This document shows, in pieces, positions 7,661-15,884 of a stretch of DNA of 64,000 nucleotides. The notes beneath the pieces are model-generated. The model worked only from the letters and a program-made list of their open reading frames with translations. It ran no database searches and was not told the DNA's origin. The translations under genes were made by a program, and so were the position numbers. Within the stretch, counting starts at the first letter, position 1; each line of letters begins with the position of its first letter. Source of the stretch: Pseudoalteromonas luteoviolacea (GTDB lineage Bacteria; Pseudomonadota; Gammaproteobacteria; Enterobacterales; Alteromonadaceae); NCBI RefSeq assembly GCF_021654285.1, contig NZ_JAKFZS010000023.1, forward strand, positions 1 through 64,000, read 5' to 3'.

Positions 7661-9763
7661 TTGTTGCAAAAGGATAGTATCAGAGCTTCACTTGGGGAAT
7701 TTGTCATTGATTTAGGGCAAAGTCTGCTTTTTTTAAAAGGTGAAGAGGTTTCAGTAGAACCTAAAGTCATGGAGTTATTACTATACCTCTACGATTGTCG
7801 TGGCCGCTATGTCACGGTCGAAGAGTTACATGATCATGTTTGGGCAGATCGTGTAGTCACTGACACCGCTGTGAGAGGGACTGTTAAAAAGCTCCGGGTG
7901 ATCCTCTCTGATGATGACTTGAATAATCCAAAATATATCAAATCCGTTGCAAAGAGAGGATATAAATTAGTCTGTGAGACTAAAGTACTGTTTGATGAGG
8001 ATGAACACCCGCCTACGTCTAGTATTGAATCCTCTAATTCTAACCTCAAGTCAAATTCACGTAGCCAAGAAAATATAAAGCCTCAAAAAAGGTCATTTTT
8101 AGCTGCTTTACTGTCGCTGTTTTTTATTTTGTTGACTGTAAGCTTTATGGCTTCCGAATATATTTATAATGATACGCACCTAATAGGGAAAGAGCACCTT
8201 ACCGAATTTAAGGGAGAAAAAAAATCACTAGCTATATCCTCTGACGGGCGCTTTATCGCTTTTACAGGTAGGTATAGTGAAGACGGCCTCAGCCAAGTGT
8301 ATCTGCTAGATAAGCAAGAAGGGGTTACACGGCAGCTTACCACGCGCGCATCTAATGCGCGTTTTATCAGTTTTGCACAAAATGACAAAGTGTTGGTATT
8401 CACTGATACTGTCACTGGTGCTTCTGCACTTAAACTTTTGCCATTAACGGTCTCAGACCCTGAAAGTGCTATGGTGACGCTGTTGGAAAATAAATTTCTA
8501 ATCAGTGGTGTTGCATCTGGTAGAGTGCCATCTGAAATACTTGTTCAACTGGCAGAGGATGCTGAGGCAGCACTTGTGCTGTATGCAATGGACCTAGAAT
8601 CTCTTAACTTAACTCGGCTTGTGACACCTACTCACAGAGGTGAATATATAGTGGGTGGAGCAGTATCTCCTGATAAATCACGATTAATGACCATCGTTGT
8701 CCAGTCAGGTAAATACCAACTAGTCATTCATGATTTTACCACTCAGTTAGACAGTGTATTGAGTGAACAAAATCGAAGAATAGACGGTGCTGTTTGGTTG
8801 AATGATGAGGAAGCTTTATTCCTTGATACCGAAGGCTTGCACGTCATTAATGTTAACACGGCTGAAAGTAAGCAAGTGTATGAAAATTTAAGTGGTTTGG
8901 TCAGAGAGATTGCAGCTTCTCAAACTGGCCATGTGGTGGCTATTGAAAAGTCTCAAGAGCGCGCTAACAGGTTGTATATTGAGCGCGCATTGAGTGGTTC
9001 TGGTGATGTTAGTAGAGTTATTAATACTGCCCCTGAGATCACATCTATGTTGTTCGACCCACAAGATGAGCAGATGCGATGGGTAAGGGTGAAAAAGAAC
9101 AACATTAATTATGTTGGTCACTTTAATATTAAAAATGACGACATTTCAATGCATTACCAGACGACGGGGCTACTTGAAATACTAGATGTCGCCCAAGACA
9201 ATCAACATATATTGGTCAAAGAAAATCATCGTTTAGCAATTTTGGATATTCATACTGGCACATTGCTTTACTTAACTGCCGACTCGAGTGTCTCGAGTGA
9301 CGCCGTATTTTATCAAGATAGTAAATATGTGCTTTTTGGGATGCAGGTTGCAGGAGAGTGGGAGATCCAAAAATATGACCTTAATAAGGCGACAACAGAT
9401 GTATTTCTCCGTAACTTTAGGTCAATTAGGCCTGCTAATACAGGTTTTATTGCCGCGAACAGTGCAGGCGATTTATATCATTTAGCTTCATTGCAGTCTA
9501 TTGCTGAACCACTTGGCCATCAAATTAGTTATGAGTTTATTTCTCGGTGGCACGTCAAACAAAATACTGTCATTTGGACTGATTTTGATTATTTAAAAAG
9601 TTATGTGCACTTTATTGATATAGAGACAAAAGAGCATGTCGTTATTGAAGATTTATTCTATAGCATGTACCCGAGAATATCAGTGGATAAAGTTGGTGAG
9701 CATGTCGTATATCTCTCGGTACAGATAAATGACTCTGCCATTCAACAGTTATTCTTTGATTGA
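7661..9763 (+). CDS. CadC-like winged-helix membrane regulator with periplasmic propeller-like domain
   Basis: 700 aa. Residues ~8-107 are an OmpR/PhoB-type winged helix (EPKVMELLLYLYDCRGRYV, then TDTAVRGTVKKLRVIL). A lysine/serine-rich linker leads to one membrane helix (about 143-165, FLAALLSLFFILLTVSF). The remaining ~530 residues are periplasmic and look like TolB/PD40-type beta-propeller blades. This is the ToxR/CadC one-component layout: DNA binding in the cytoplasm, sensing outside. The start is TTG (7661 or 7664) behind TAGGAA; no ATG is available before the winged helix. A small secreted peptide gene follows 48 bp later and may be its partner or target. Confidence 0.85.
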   Translation: MLQKDSIRASLGEFVIDLGQSLLFLKGEEVSVEPKVMELLLYLYDCRGRYVTVEELHDHVWADRVVTDTAVRGTVKKLRVILSDDDLNNPKYIKSVAKRGYKLVCETKVLFDEDEHPPTSSIESSNSNLKSNSRSQENIKPQKRSFLAALLSLFFILLTVSFMASEYIYNDTHLIGKEHLTEFKGEKKSLAISSDGRFIAFTGRYSEDGLSQVYLLDKQEGVTRQLTTRASNARFISFAQNDKVLVFTDTVTGASALKLLPLTVSDPESAMVTLLENKFLISGVASGRVPSEILVQLAEDAEAALVLYAMDLESLNLTRLVTPTHRGEYIVGGAVSPDKSRLMTIVVQSGKYQLVIHDFTTQLDSVLSEQNRRIDGAVWLNDEEALFLDTEGLHVINVNTAESKQVYENLSGLVREIAASQTGHVVAIEKSQERANRLYIERALSGSGDVSRVINTAPEITSMLFDPQDEQMRWVRVKKNNINYVGHFNIKNDDISMHYQTTGLLEILDVAQDNQHILVKENHRLAILDIHTGTLLYLTADSSVSSDAVFYQDSKYVLFGMQVAGEWEIQKYDLNKATTDVFLRNFRSIRPANTGFIAANSAGDLYHLASLQSIAEPLGHQISYEFISRWHVKQNTVIWTDFDYLKSYVHFIDIETKEHVVIEDLFYSMYPRISVDKVGEHVVYLSVQINDSAIQQLFFD

Positions 9764-9811
9764 ATCACTTATCTCCACCCCCTTATTACAATCCTAAATA
9801 CGAGAAAAATA

Positions 9812-9988
9812 ATGAGTACCTTAAAACTATTGAGCTTTACTATTTTTATTGCGGTTATGTCGAGCCCAGCTTATTCCTTACAAATGACTTCCCCTGAGGA
9901 GTGTAAAATTACACAAGAGTGTACAGATCCTGTTACCCCATTTGGAAGTGGCAAAGGTAAAGGGGGCGTAGACAAGCCTTCTAAATAG
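9812..9988 (+). CDS. 58-aa secreted peptide of unknown function
   Basis: ATG 9812 opens 58 codons ending in TAG at 9986-9988. Residues 1-22 (MSTLKLLSFTIFIAVMSS then PAYS) are a clear signal peptide. The mature part, about 36 residues, has two cysteines (C31, C37) six residues apart, then a glycine/lysine-rich tail (FGSGKGKGG) ending in VDKPSK. I do not recognise a family. It lies 48 bp after the CadC-like regulator on the same strand with only a weak GAGAAA ribosome binding site. Possible roles are a signal sensed by that regulator, a small toxin or bacteriocin-like peptide, or an envelope peptide; none is shown by the sequence. Confidence 0.6.
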   Translation: MSTLKLLSFTIFIAVMSSPAYSLQMTSPEECKITQECTDPVTPFGSGKGKGGVDKPSK

Positions 9989-10282
9989 ACCGCCCTAATA
10001 TGACTACTGCTTGTTTTGCAAGAATGCTTGTTAGTAAGTAGTAGTTTCCCCTCTCATTTTTTTAAAATTTAAATTATATAAATATATGATTTAAAAGCTT
10101 ACTTTTTAGGTTATAAAAAAGCAATGCGTTAGTTGTTGGTGTTCGGTGCACATTTTAATAACTTGGTTAGCGCAGCAAGGAGTGGGCACTTGGTAGTGTG
10201 ATTCGCCTCCAGTTTTTTGTACGGATGCAGAAATATATTGGAGGTTGAATCGCCAAACCTGAATCAAATTTAACAGGATTTG
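9989..10282. other. intergenic region with no supported gene
   Basis: Downstream of the small peptide. A weak hairpin (CTTG/CAAG inside ACTACT...AGTAGT, about 10000-10050) precedes a run of T and may end the upstream transcript. The short minus-strand frame at 10106-10288 has no ribosome binding site or family resemblance. I see nothing else. Confidence 0.4.
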
Positions 10283-10459
10283 ATGCAATGAGTCAGCCAG
10301 GATGCAATGAGTCAGCCAGGATGCAATGAGTCAGCCAGGATGCAAGTGAGTCAGCCAGGATGCAAGTGAGTCAGCTAGGATGCAAGTGAGTCAGCTAGGA
10401 TGCAAGTGAGTCAGCTAGGATGCAATTGAGTCAGCCAGGATGCAAGTGAGTCAGCCAGG
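10283..10459. repeat. minisatellite, nine units of 19/20 bp
   Basis: Head-to-tail units without spacers. Units 1-3 (10283-10339) are 19 bp, ATGCAATGAGTCAGCCAGG. Units 4-9 (10340-10459) are 20 bp with one extra base (ATGCAAGTGAG or ATGCAATTGAG) and either GCC or GCT before AGG. Mixed unit lengths shift the frame, so the array is not coding. The order of variants (three 19-mers, then runs of GCT units flanked by GCC units) indicates recent slippage or unequal recombination. Confidence 0.95.
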
Positions 10460-10465
10460 ATATAG

Positions 10466-10618
10466 GTTAATCCACTGGGAAGTCTCACAGCTAATAGAAA
10501 TAAAAAGAATAAGCCAGCTTATGTAAGAGAGAAGTACACTTCCCTCCCCGTTTGGGAAAGTGGTGAAGCCAAAAATCCATTGGCTAAACTGAGAGTAGAA
10601 TCTGGGGATGTTTGCTAA
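10466..10618 (+). pseudogene. possible gene remnant, 50 open codons without a start
   Basis: A frame open from 10466 to TAA 10616-10618 reads like the C-terminus of a protein (it contains KPAYVREKYTSLPVWE and ends KLRVESGDVC) but has no start codon or ribosome binding site and begins right behind the minisatellite. It may be the tail of a gene destroyed by the repeat or by a past insertion. I cannot assign a family. Confidence 0.25.
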
Positions 10619-10833
10619 TTTCAAGGATGGTCGCCACGTATGCGTAGTTCACCATTACTTGGTGTTGTCATATGACCGCAAGGAGAGCGGTACTGGCTTT
10701 TATTCTTTTCGTTTTTCTGTAAGTGTTTCGCTTTACTTCACTTCAAATTATCATTCAATCAGTTTATTTTTTGATTGGCTTTTTATGAATGTACACCTAC
10801 CTATCCAGAGCATTTTTCCTCTATGTCAGGGGG
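10619..10833. other. intergenic stretch of unknown origin
   Basis: About 215 bp downstream of the open frame. The AT-rich plus-strand frame across it has no ribosome binding site or recognisable domain. Together with the minisatellite it forms an accessory patch between two conserved genes. Confidence 0.35.
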
Positions 10834-10859
10834 AAAAGCTGAGGAAAAATTCAGCTTTT
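10834..10859 (-). terminator. probable terminator of the RhlE-like gene
   Basis: AAAAGCTGA (10834-10842) pairs with TCAGCTTTT (10851-10859). Read on the minus strand, it lies 26 bp after the helicase stop codon with a T-run inside the second arm. It could work in both directions. Confidence 0.45.
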
Positions 10860-10884
10860 CAATGAAGGGACGCTATCTATTGTC

Positions 10885-12291
10885 CTATCTCTCTTGTCGG
10901 CGTGATTGTGATTGGGTTGCTTTTTGACCTCGCGATTTTGGCTTTATAGCCTGCTTTGAACCGTGCGTTGAGTTGTCAGTGTTTGTTTTTGCTCTGCGCG
11001 GTGGCCGGTTCTTTTTGACTGGGCTTTTTGTCTTTACTGGATCTTTTGACTTGGTAAAGTGCTGAGCACTGTCTGTGGTATTTTGCTGCTTTTTTTTGGG
11101 CTTTTTGGGTTTTTTTGGTTTAATGGGCCTAGTATCTAGCGCTTTTTCAGGCACTGGGTTTTGAGGTACAAACCCTGATTCTTCCGCTCTAGGGATGAGT
11201 GCGCCAATAAAGCGCTCAATACCATACAGATCATCAGCATCTGCAAGTGTTACAAATGACACAGCCACACCTTCTGCACCTGCACGACCGGTACGCCCAA
11301 TTCTGTGTACATAGTCTTCATAAGTGTTAGGCAAATCGTAATTGACTACATAGGGAAGCTCACTAATATCAAGACCACGAGCCACAATGTCGGTGGCAAC
11401 AAGCACATTGATTTCACCTGTTTTAAAGCCATTTAATGCTTTTACCCTTGCGCCTTGGGATTTATTACCGTGTATTGCTGCTGCACTGATATGATTTTTC
11501 TCAAGATAAGTAACTAAGCGATTCGCACCGTGCTTAGTACGACAAAAAACCAAGACCTGCTGCCACTTTTTATTCAAAACAAAATGACTTAAGAGTTTGT
11601 TTTTTTGAGATTTATCTAGAGCATATGCGCTTTGAATTACCGTTTTGGCAGCTGTGTTTTCTGCGGCAACAGAAATCTCAACAGGCGCTGCAAAGAGGGT
11701 TTTTGCTAATGCGCGAATTGGGTCAGAAAAAGTAGCGGAAAAAAGTAAGTTTTGACGTTTCTTAGGTAACAGGCTGATGATTTTTTTAAGATCATGAATA
11801 AAGCCCATATCCAGCATACGGTCCGCTTCGTCCAAGACTAATGTAGTGAGCTCTGTGAATTTCACCGCATTTTGCTGGTATAGGTCGAGTAGCCTACCCG
11901 GCGTAGCAATTAAGATATCAACGCCTTTTCTCAAGCGCATCATCTGTGGGTTTATTTTCACCCCGCCATATACAACAGTGCTACGAATTCTAGTACCTGC
12001 GCTATAAGTTTCTACGCTCTCGGCTATCTGAATCGCGAGCTCGCGTGTGGGTGCTAAGACTAACACACGAGCTTGGTTAGCGTGAGGTTGCTGAGAGGCT
12101 AACAGTTTTTCGATTAAAGGTAAGGTAAACGCGGCTGTTTTACCCGTGCCTGTTTGCGCGGCTGCCATGACATCCTCACCAGTTAGAACGGCTGGGATTG
12201 CTTGCTGTTGGATTGGAGTCGGTGATTGATACCCTTTAGACTGAAGTGTATCTAACAGTACTTGAGATAGCCCAAGTTGGGAAAAATTCAT
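10885..12291 (-). CDS. DEAD-box ATP-dependent RNA helicase, RhlE-like
   Basis: About 468 aa. All DEAD-box motifs are visible in order: Q motif SPTPIQQQAIP, Walker A AQTGTGKT, PTRELAIQ, DEAD in VLDEADRMLDMGF, SAT in LLFSATFSD, then the helicase C domain with ATDIVARGLDI and HRIGRTGRAG. A ~90-residue basic tail rich in K, P, R and Q follows, typical of RhlE-group proteins that bind structured rRNA or mRNA. I start at ATG 12291 (MNFSQLGLS), the normal RhlE start, behind AGAAGAGA; a TTG 24 bases further out has no ribosome binding site. It acts in the cytoplasm in ribosome assembly or RNA decay. Monocistronic by position. Confidence 0.9.
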   Translation of the reverse strand: MNFSQLGLSQVLLDTLQSKGYQSPTPIQQQAIPAVLTGEDVMAAAQTGTGKTAAFTLPLIEKLLASQQPHANQARVLVLAPTRELAIQIAESVETYSAGTRIRSTVVYGGVKINPQMMRLRKGVDILIATPGRLLDLYQQNAVKFTELTTLVLDEADRMLDMGFIHDLKKIISLLPKKRQNLLFSATFSDPIRALAKTLFAAPVEISVAAENTAAKTVIQSAYALDKSQKNKLLSHFVLNKKWQQVLVFCRTKHGANRLVTYLEKNHISAAAIHGNKSQGARVKALNGFKTGEINVLVATDIVARGLDISELPYVVNYDLPNTYEDYVHRIGRTGRAGAEGVAVSFVTLADADDLYGIERFIGALIPRAEESGFVPQNPVPEKALDTRPIKPKKPKKPKKKQQNTTDSAQHFTKSKDPVKTKSPVKKNRPPRRAKTNTDNSTHGSKQAIKPKSRGQKATQSQSRRQER

Positions 12292-12515
12292 GCAAGTTCT
12301 CTTCTGTTTGGCCAAAGTGCAGCTCGGCCTTTGCTTTAATCTGATGTTGAGCGACGGTAATATCGCAAGTTAGCGATAATAGCAGAGAAGCGGGTATCTG
12401 CCGAATGAATTGTGATATGGCTAAGGATCGGTGAGAGACTAATTTTTGTTAAAAATGCTGTGTTCTTGATGCCTTTATCTATACTTGCAGGTGACATGGA
12501 AGATAGGGGGTAAGC

Positions 12516-14126
12516 ATGGACATAACACATCGTCATTATGCTGGGACGTTGCAAGGACTTGTGGTGTTACTTGGGTTTAGCTTAACTGGATTTTTAGGTT
12601 ATGCCTTATACGCGGATCAACAGCGTTTAATTACCCAAGAATTTAATCAAGAATATCTTTTGCGTGTTGACTCCTTTAAGCAGAGTGTACTGAATCGCTT
12701 AGCAACATTGCATAGCTTGGCAGTGTTATTTGAAACTCAGCCAAATGTAACTAAGCCTTTATTTAAGAAGGTTGCCGCGGAGCTTATTGCTCATCACCCT
12801 GATATTCAAGCCTTGGAGTGGGCGCCAAGGGTGGAGCATGTAAATCGTTTGCCTTTTGAGCAAGGTGGTCTAAATCACCACTCCCACTTTTCAATCACAG
12901 AACGACATCCCTCAGGTACTATGCAGTACGCAACAGAGCGGTCAGAATATTATCCAATTCAGTTTGTAGAGCCGATTTACAATAATGAGATTGTACTGGG
13001 GTTTGATTTATTATCTGACTCGCACAGGAAATCCACTATTCAGGCTTCAAGAGATCTTGCGCTACCGCTTGCTACATCAAGTCTTAAATTGGTTCAAGAT
13101 CCCAAAGGACACAGTGCATTTTTAGCAATGCGGCCGGTGTATCTTGATAGGCCGATTACAGTGCTTGAAAAAAGAGCGCGTATTCTCGGTTTTGTTGTCG
13201 GAGTGTTTAAAGTACAGGCTTTGCTTGCACAGTCCAAGCTTGGTAAAAATGAGGGCGATATGGCTTTTACAATTAAGGATGTGACAGAACAAACGCCTCA
13301 AGAGTTGCATGTGGAGGGAACATTAGAGGCGGGTATACCACCAGTTATTGTCTGGATTGAAGTGTGGGGGCGAGACTGGCAAATAAGCGCGACGCCCTCT
13401 TCTCAATTCATCGCAAGTCGCACTTCTGCAATGCCCTATATCGTGTTGGTTATTGGATTTTTATCGACGATCCTGACTGTGCTATATGTTCGCTTGTTAT
13501 ATCGTAAGCAACTGGCCATAGCGCAAGCTGTGAGAGCAAAAACATATGAGTTAGATAAAGCGAATGCGCAATTGCAGGTACTCACGCAAGTGGATGGTTT
13601 AACACAGGTTTCGAATCGACGCTTTTTCGACTTACAATTGCAAAAGGAGTTTCGCCGAGCTGCGCGTATTGCGAGTCCCATCAGTTTGCTGGTGGTTGAT
13701 ATTGATTATTTTAAAGAATATAACGACCGCTATGGACACATAATGGGAGATGAATGTCTTCGCAGTGTTGCGCAAGCCTTGAATGCTTTGGCAAAGCGTC
13801 CCTGTGATGTGTTTGCACGTATTGGTGGTGAAGAGTTTGTCTTTATTTTGCCAGATACAGAACGAGTAGATTCGCTCTGTGACCAATGCTTAGAGGTCGT
13901 TCAAGGGCTAAAAATAAGACATGAAGGATCTGATGCGTCGAAGTTTGTGTCTGTCAGTATCGGTGGTGCAGTGATGCGCCCGAGTAGTCATGAAAGCGCC
14001 GAAATTGCACTGAATCATGCTGATCGAGCAATGTATACGGCCAAAGAAAATGGCCGTAATTGCGCGCATGTCGTGAATTTGGTTAAACCTAACTCTCCAC
14101 AGGTACCGATGAGTATTGTTGATTAG
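12516..14126 (+). CDS. CHASE-domain diguanylate cyclase
   Basis: 536 aa. A membrane helix (about 13-33) is followed by a periplasmic CHASE sensor domain (about 50-290), a second helix (about 305-325) and a cytoplasmic GGDEF domain. The active site is GGEEF at 437-441. An RxxD inhibitory site (R428-D431) lies exactly five residues before it, so product feedback inhibition by c-di-GMP is expected. The enzyme makes c-di-GMP from two GTP in response to an unknown periplasmic ligand (CHASE domains bind cytokinin-like or other small molecules). The start ATG 12516 follows AGGGGG. Its 3' end overlaps the convergent DUF417 gene by 38 bp. Confidence 0.93.
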   Translation: MDITHRHYAGTLQGLVVLLGFSLTGFLGYALYADQQRLITQEFNQEYLLRVDSFKQSVLNRLATLHSLAVLFETQPNVTKPLFKKVAAELIAHHPDIQALEWAPRVEHVNRLPFEQGGLNHHSHFSITERHPSGTMQYATERSEYYPIQFVEPIYNNEIVLGFDLLSDSHRKSTIQASRDLALPLATSSLKLVQDPKGHSAFLAMRPVYLDRPITVLEKRARILGFVVGVFKVQALLAQSKLGKNEGDMAFTIKDVTEQTPQELHVEGTLEAGIPPVIVWIEVWGRDWQISATPSSQFIASRTSAMPYIVLVIGFLSTILTVLYVRLLYRKQLAIAQAVRAKTYELDKANAQLQVLTQVDGLTQVSNRRFFDLQLQKEFRRAARIASPISLLVVDIDYFKEYNDRYGHIMGDECLRSVAQALNALAKRPCDVFARIGGEEFVFILPDTERVDSLCDQCLEVVQGLKIRHEGSDASKFVSVSIGGAVMRPSSHESAEIALNHADRAMYTAKENGRNCAHVVNLVKPNSPQVPMSIVD

Positions 14127-14961
14127 TATGTTGCGCACTTGGGTTATGTGCAATCCATGTGATGATTAATAAGTTACAAATAAACCAAATGTCTTTGATA
14201 ATAAATTGGCCTGTGCCAGTTAGCAGTGTGGTTGCACTGAGTGCGCCCGGAGTTGTGAATAGGAAAGTTTGCGTCATGACGAAGACCGCACCGCAGCCAA
14301 GAATGGCAACGTTCACTAATACCTTGCTTTGATGAGCCAACGCGACTGCGAGTAATCCCGCGATAAATAAGTCGTAGATGCCAATGACGTTTGATGCCAT
14401 TTGTAGTGACATCAAGTCATACATCCATGACATAAATGGCGAGTGATTTACTAGCGTCTCTATCCCTTTCGCTTCAAATTCAAAAAACTTCATGCTGCCT
14501 ATCCACACAAGTACCAGTGCGACAGGGAAAAAGTTGAACCAGAGATGTTGATTATCAGTCAATTTATCACGTAAAAATAGATAAGTTGCAATAGGCAATA
14601 GCGCGAAATATTTGATGATCCCTTGTCCGGAGCCAATAACAGGAAATCCACCAAGGGAAGATATCCAGCGGGTTTCAGAAAATAAAGAGAGTAAAAATAG
14701 AGCGCTAAGCACAAATAATCCGATGCCAGCTGCTTTTTTTAGCACGGAGTGCTGAAAGATAAGCATTGCGCTAATTATCACAATCACGCCACCGAGTAAT
14801 TGTGCCGCGTGTATCTGTGATAAAATGTTGTCTAAGAAATAAAGCTGTGTAATGGCGTGTACATAGCGATCGTTGCCGCCTAGCATCATTGATAACCCGA
14901 AAATAAATAAGCTAAAAGCCAATGAACCGGTCACCAAATTTATAAGCATTTTATGTTGCAT
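14089..14961 (-). CDS. DUF417 (YkgB-like) membrane protein
   Basis: About 290 aa with seven to eight predicted membrane helices (for example LINLVTGSLAFSLFIFGL and LLGGVIVIISAMLIF). Similar to DUF417/YkgB inner-membrane proteins of unknown function, some of which affect resistance to reactive chlorine. I chose ATG 14961 because GGAG stands 6 bases before it; frames further upstream lack a ribosome binding site. The last 38 bp overlap, tail to tail, the end of the diguanylate cyclase gene. Confidence 0.75.
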   Translation of the reverse strand: MQHKMLINLVTGSLAFSLFIFGLSMMLGGNDRYVHAITQLYFLDNILSQIHAAQLLGGVIVIISAMLIFQHSVLKKAAGIGLFVLSALFLLSLFSETRWISSLGGFPVIGSGQGIIKYFALLPIATYLFLRDKLTDNQHLWFNFFPVALVLVWIGSMKFFEFEAKGIETLVNHSPFMSWMYDLMSLQMASNVIGIYDLFIAGLLAVALAHQSKVLVNVAILGCGAVFVMTQTFLFTTPGALSATTLLTGTGQFIIKDIWFICNLLIITWIAHNPSAQHTNQQYSSVPVES

Positions 14962-15086
14962 ATGAACTCCAAGAATATGAACTATTCTTAAAGACCGCAT
15001 CAAGTGGATATATATTTCAATTGTCGTGAAGTAAAACACATCCTCAGTAGTATTTTTCAATGCGAATACAGTTTTACTTATTGATA

Positions 15087-15884
15087 CTAGGGGGAGTGAA
15101 TAGCTTGAGTACTTTGGGCTTGGGTCAATATGGCTTGGTATTCACCGCTCTCTTTGATTTTTTGCATTCCCTCATTAAAGGTTTTTAACAATTCGATTGA
15201 ACCCTCTTTGTCTTTTGGAAATAACAGGTGCAATGTCCCTGTCATGAGCGGTGTAGTGTGGTAACTGAGCTGATGCTTTTCATCTGGGTAGTTTTGTTCT
15301 AACAAATAGGTTGCAGGCAGTAACCCCATGGGGAAAAGGTCAATTCTCCCTTTGAGTAACATTGAGAGGTTTTGCTCATCTCGGGTCATGACATTGATAT
15401 CTAAGAAACCGGTATTTGCCAATTGCCAAAACTCTTGTGTATAACTGTAGCCCCGAGTTGCGCCGATGCGGTATTTATCTAGCTCCGGCAGGGAACGCCA
15501 AGGAGGAACGGGATTATTTTTATTGTAAAAAAACACTGCGGTCTCTTCATACAGTGCGGTACTACAAAAATAATCTTGTTGCCTCTTATCCGTGCAAAAC
15601 CAAAATGCAGATGCATCATAGTTTATTTTTTCGGACTCTTTAAAGCTGCGGGCCCATGGCATAAAGACAAATTTGACCTGAATATTTTGCTTGGCAAAGG
15701 CTTTTCGAAGGATTTGTGGCACGAGTCCCTGATGCACTAAGCTTTTTCCAGAGTAGGGAGGGTATTCACCAATCGTAATCGTCAGGGTGCGTGCATGTAG
15801 TGAATGACTCACCATTAAAAAAGTCAGATTTAAAAATAGTATTGTGAAAACCGAGAGCTTGGTCGTTGTCATAAGCGTTGGCAT
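15087..15884 (-). CDS. periplasmic solute-binding protein (SBP family 3-like)
   Basis: 265 aa with a signal peptide ending near HARTLTI (residue ~32). The mature protein has the SBP_bac_3 layout (TITIGEYPPYSG, PWARSFKES, IGATRGYSYT, GRIDLFPMG). No ABC permease or ATPase is nearby. The start codon shares one base with the stop of the hybrid kinase gene upstream, so the two are translationally coupled. A binding protein feeding ligand information to the kinase, rather than solute uptake, is therefore the likelier job, but the kinase itself shows no periplasmic domain. Confidence 0.82.
   Translation of the reverse strand: MPTLMTTTKLSVFTILFLNLTFLMVSHSLHARTLTITIGEYPPYSGKSLVHQGLVPQILRKAFAKQNIQVKFVFMPWARSFKESEKINYDASAFWFCTDKRQQDYFCSTALYEETAVFFYNKNNPVPPWRSLPELDKYRIGATRGYSYTQEFWQLANTGFLDINVMTRDEQNLSMLLKGRIDLFPMGLLPATYLLEQNYPDEKHQLSYHTTPLMTGTLHLLFPKDKEGSIELLKTFNEGMQKIKESGEYQAILTQAQSTQAIHSP

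Noticed and set aside
10106..10288. Minus-strand frame of about 60 codons as a gene
   Set aside because: No ribosome binding site, no recognisable domain, and it runs into the minisatellite.
10283..10459. Tandem repeat as a CRISPR array
   Set aside because: Units follow each other directly with no spacers, and no cas gene is near.
10466..10860. Group II intron or integron attC remnant
   Set aside because: No reverse transcriptase, domain V-like hairpin, integrase or attC core sites could be made out.
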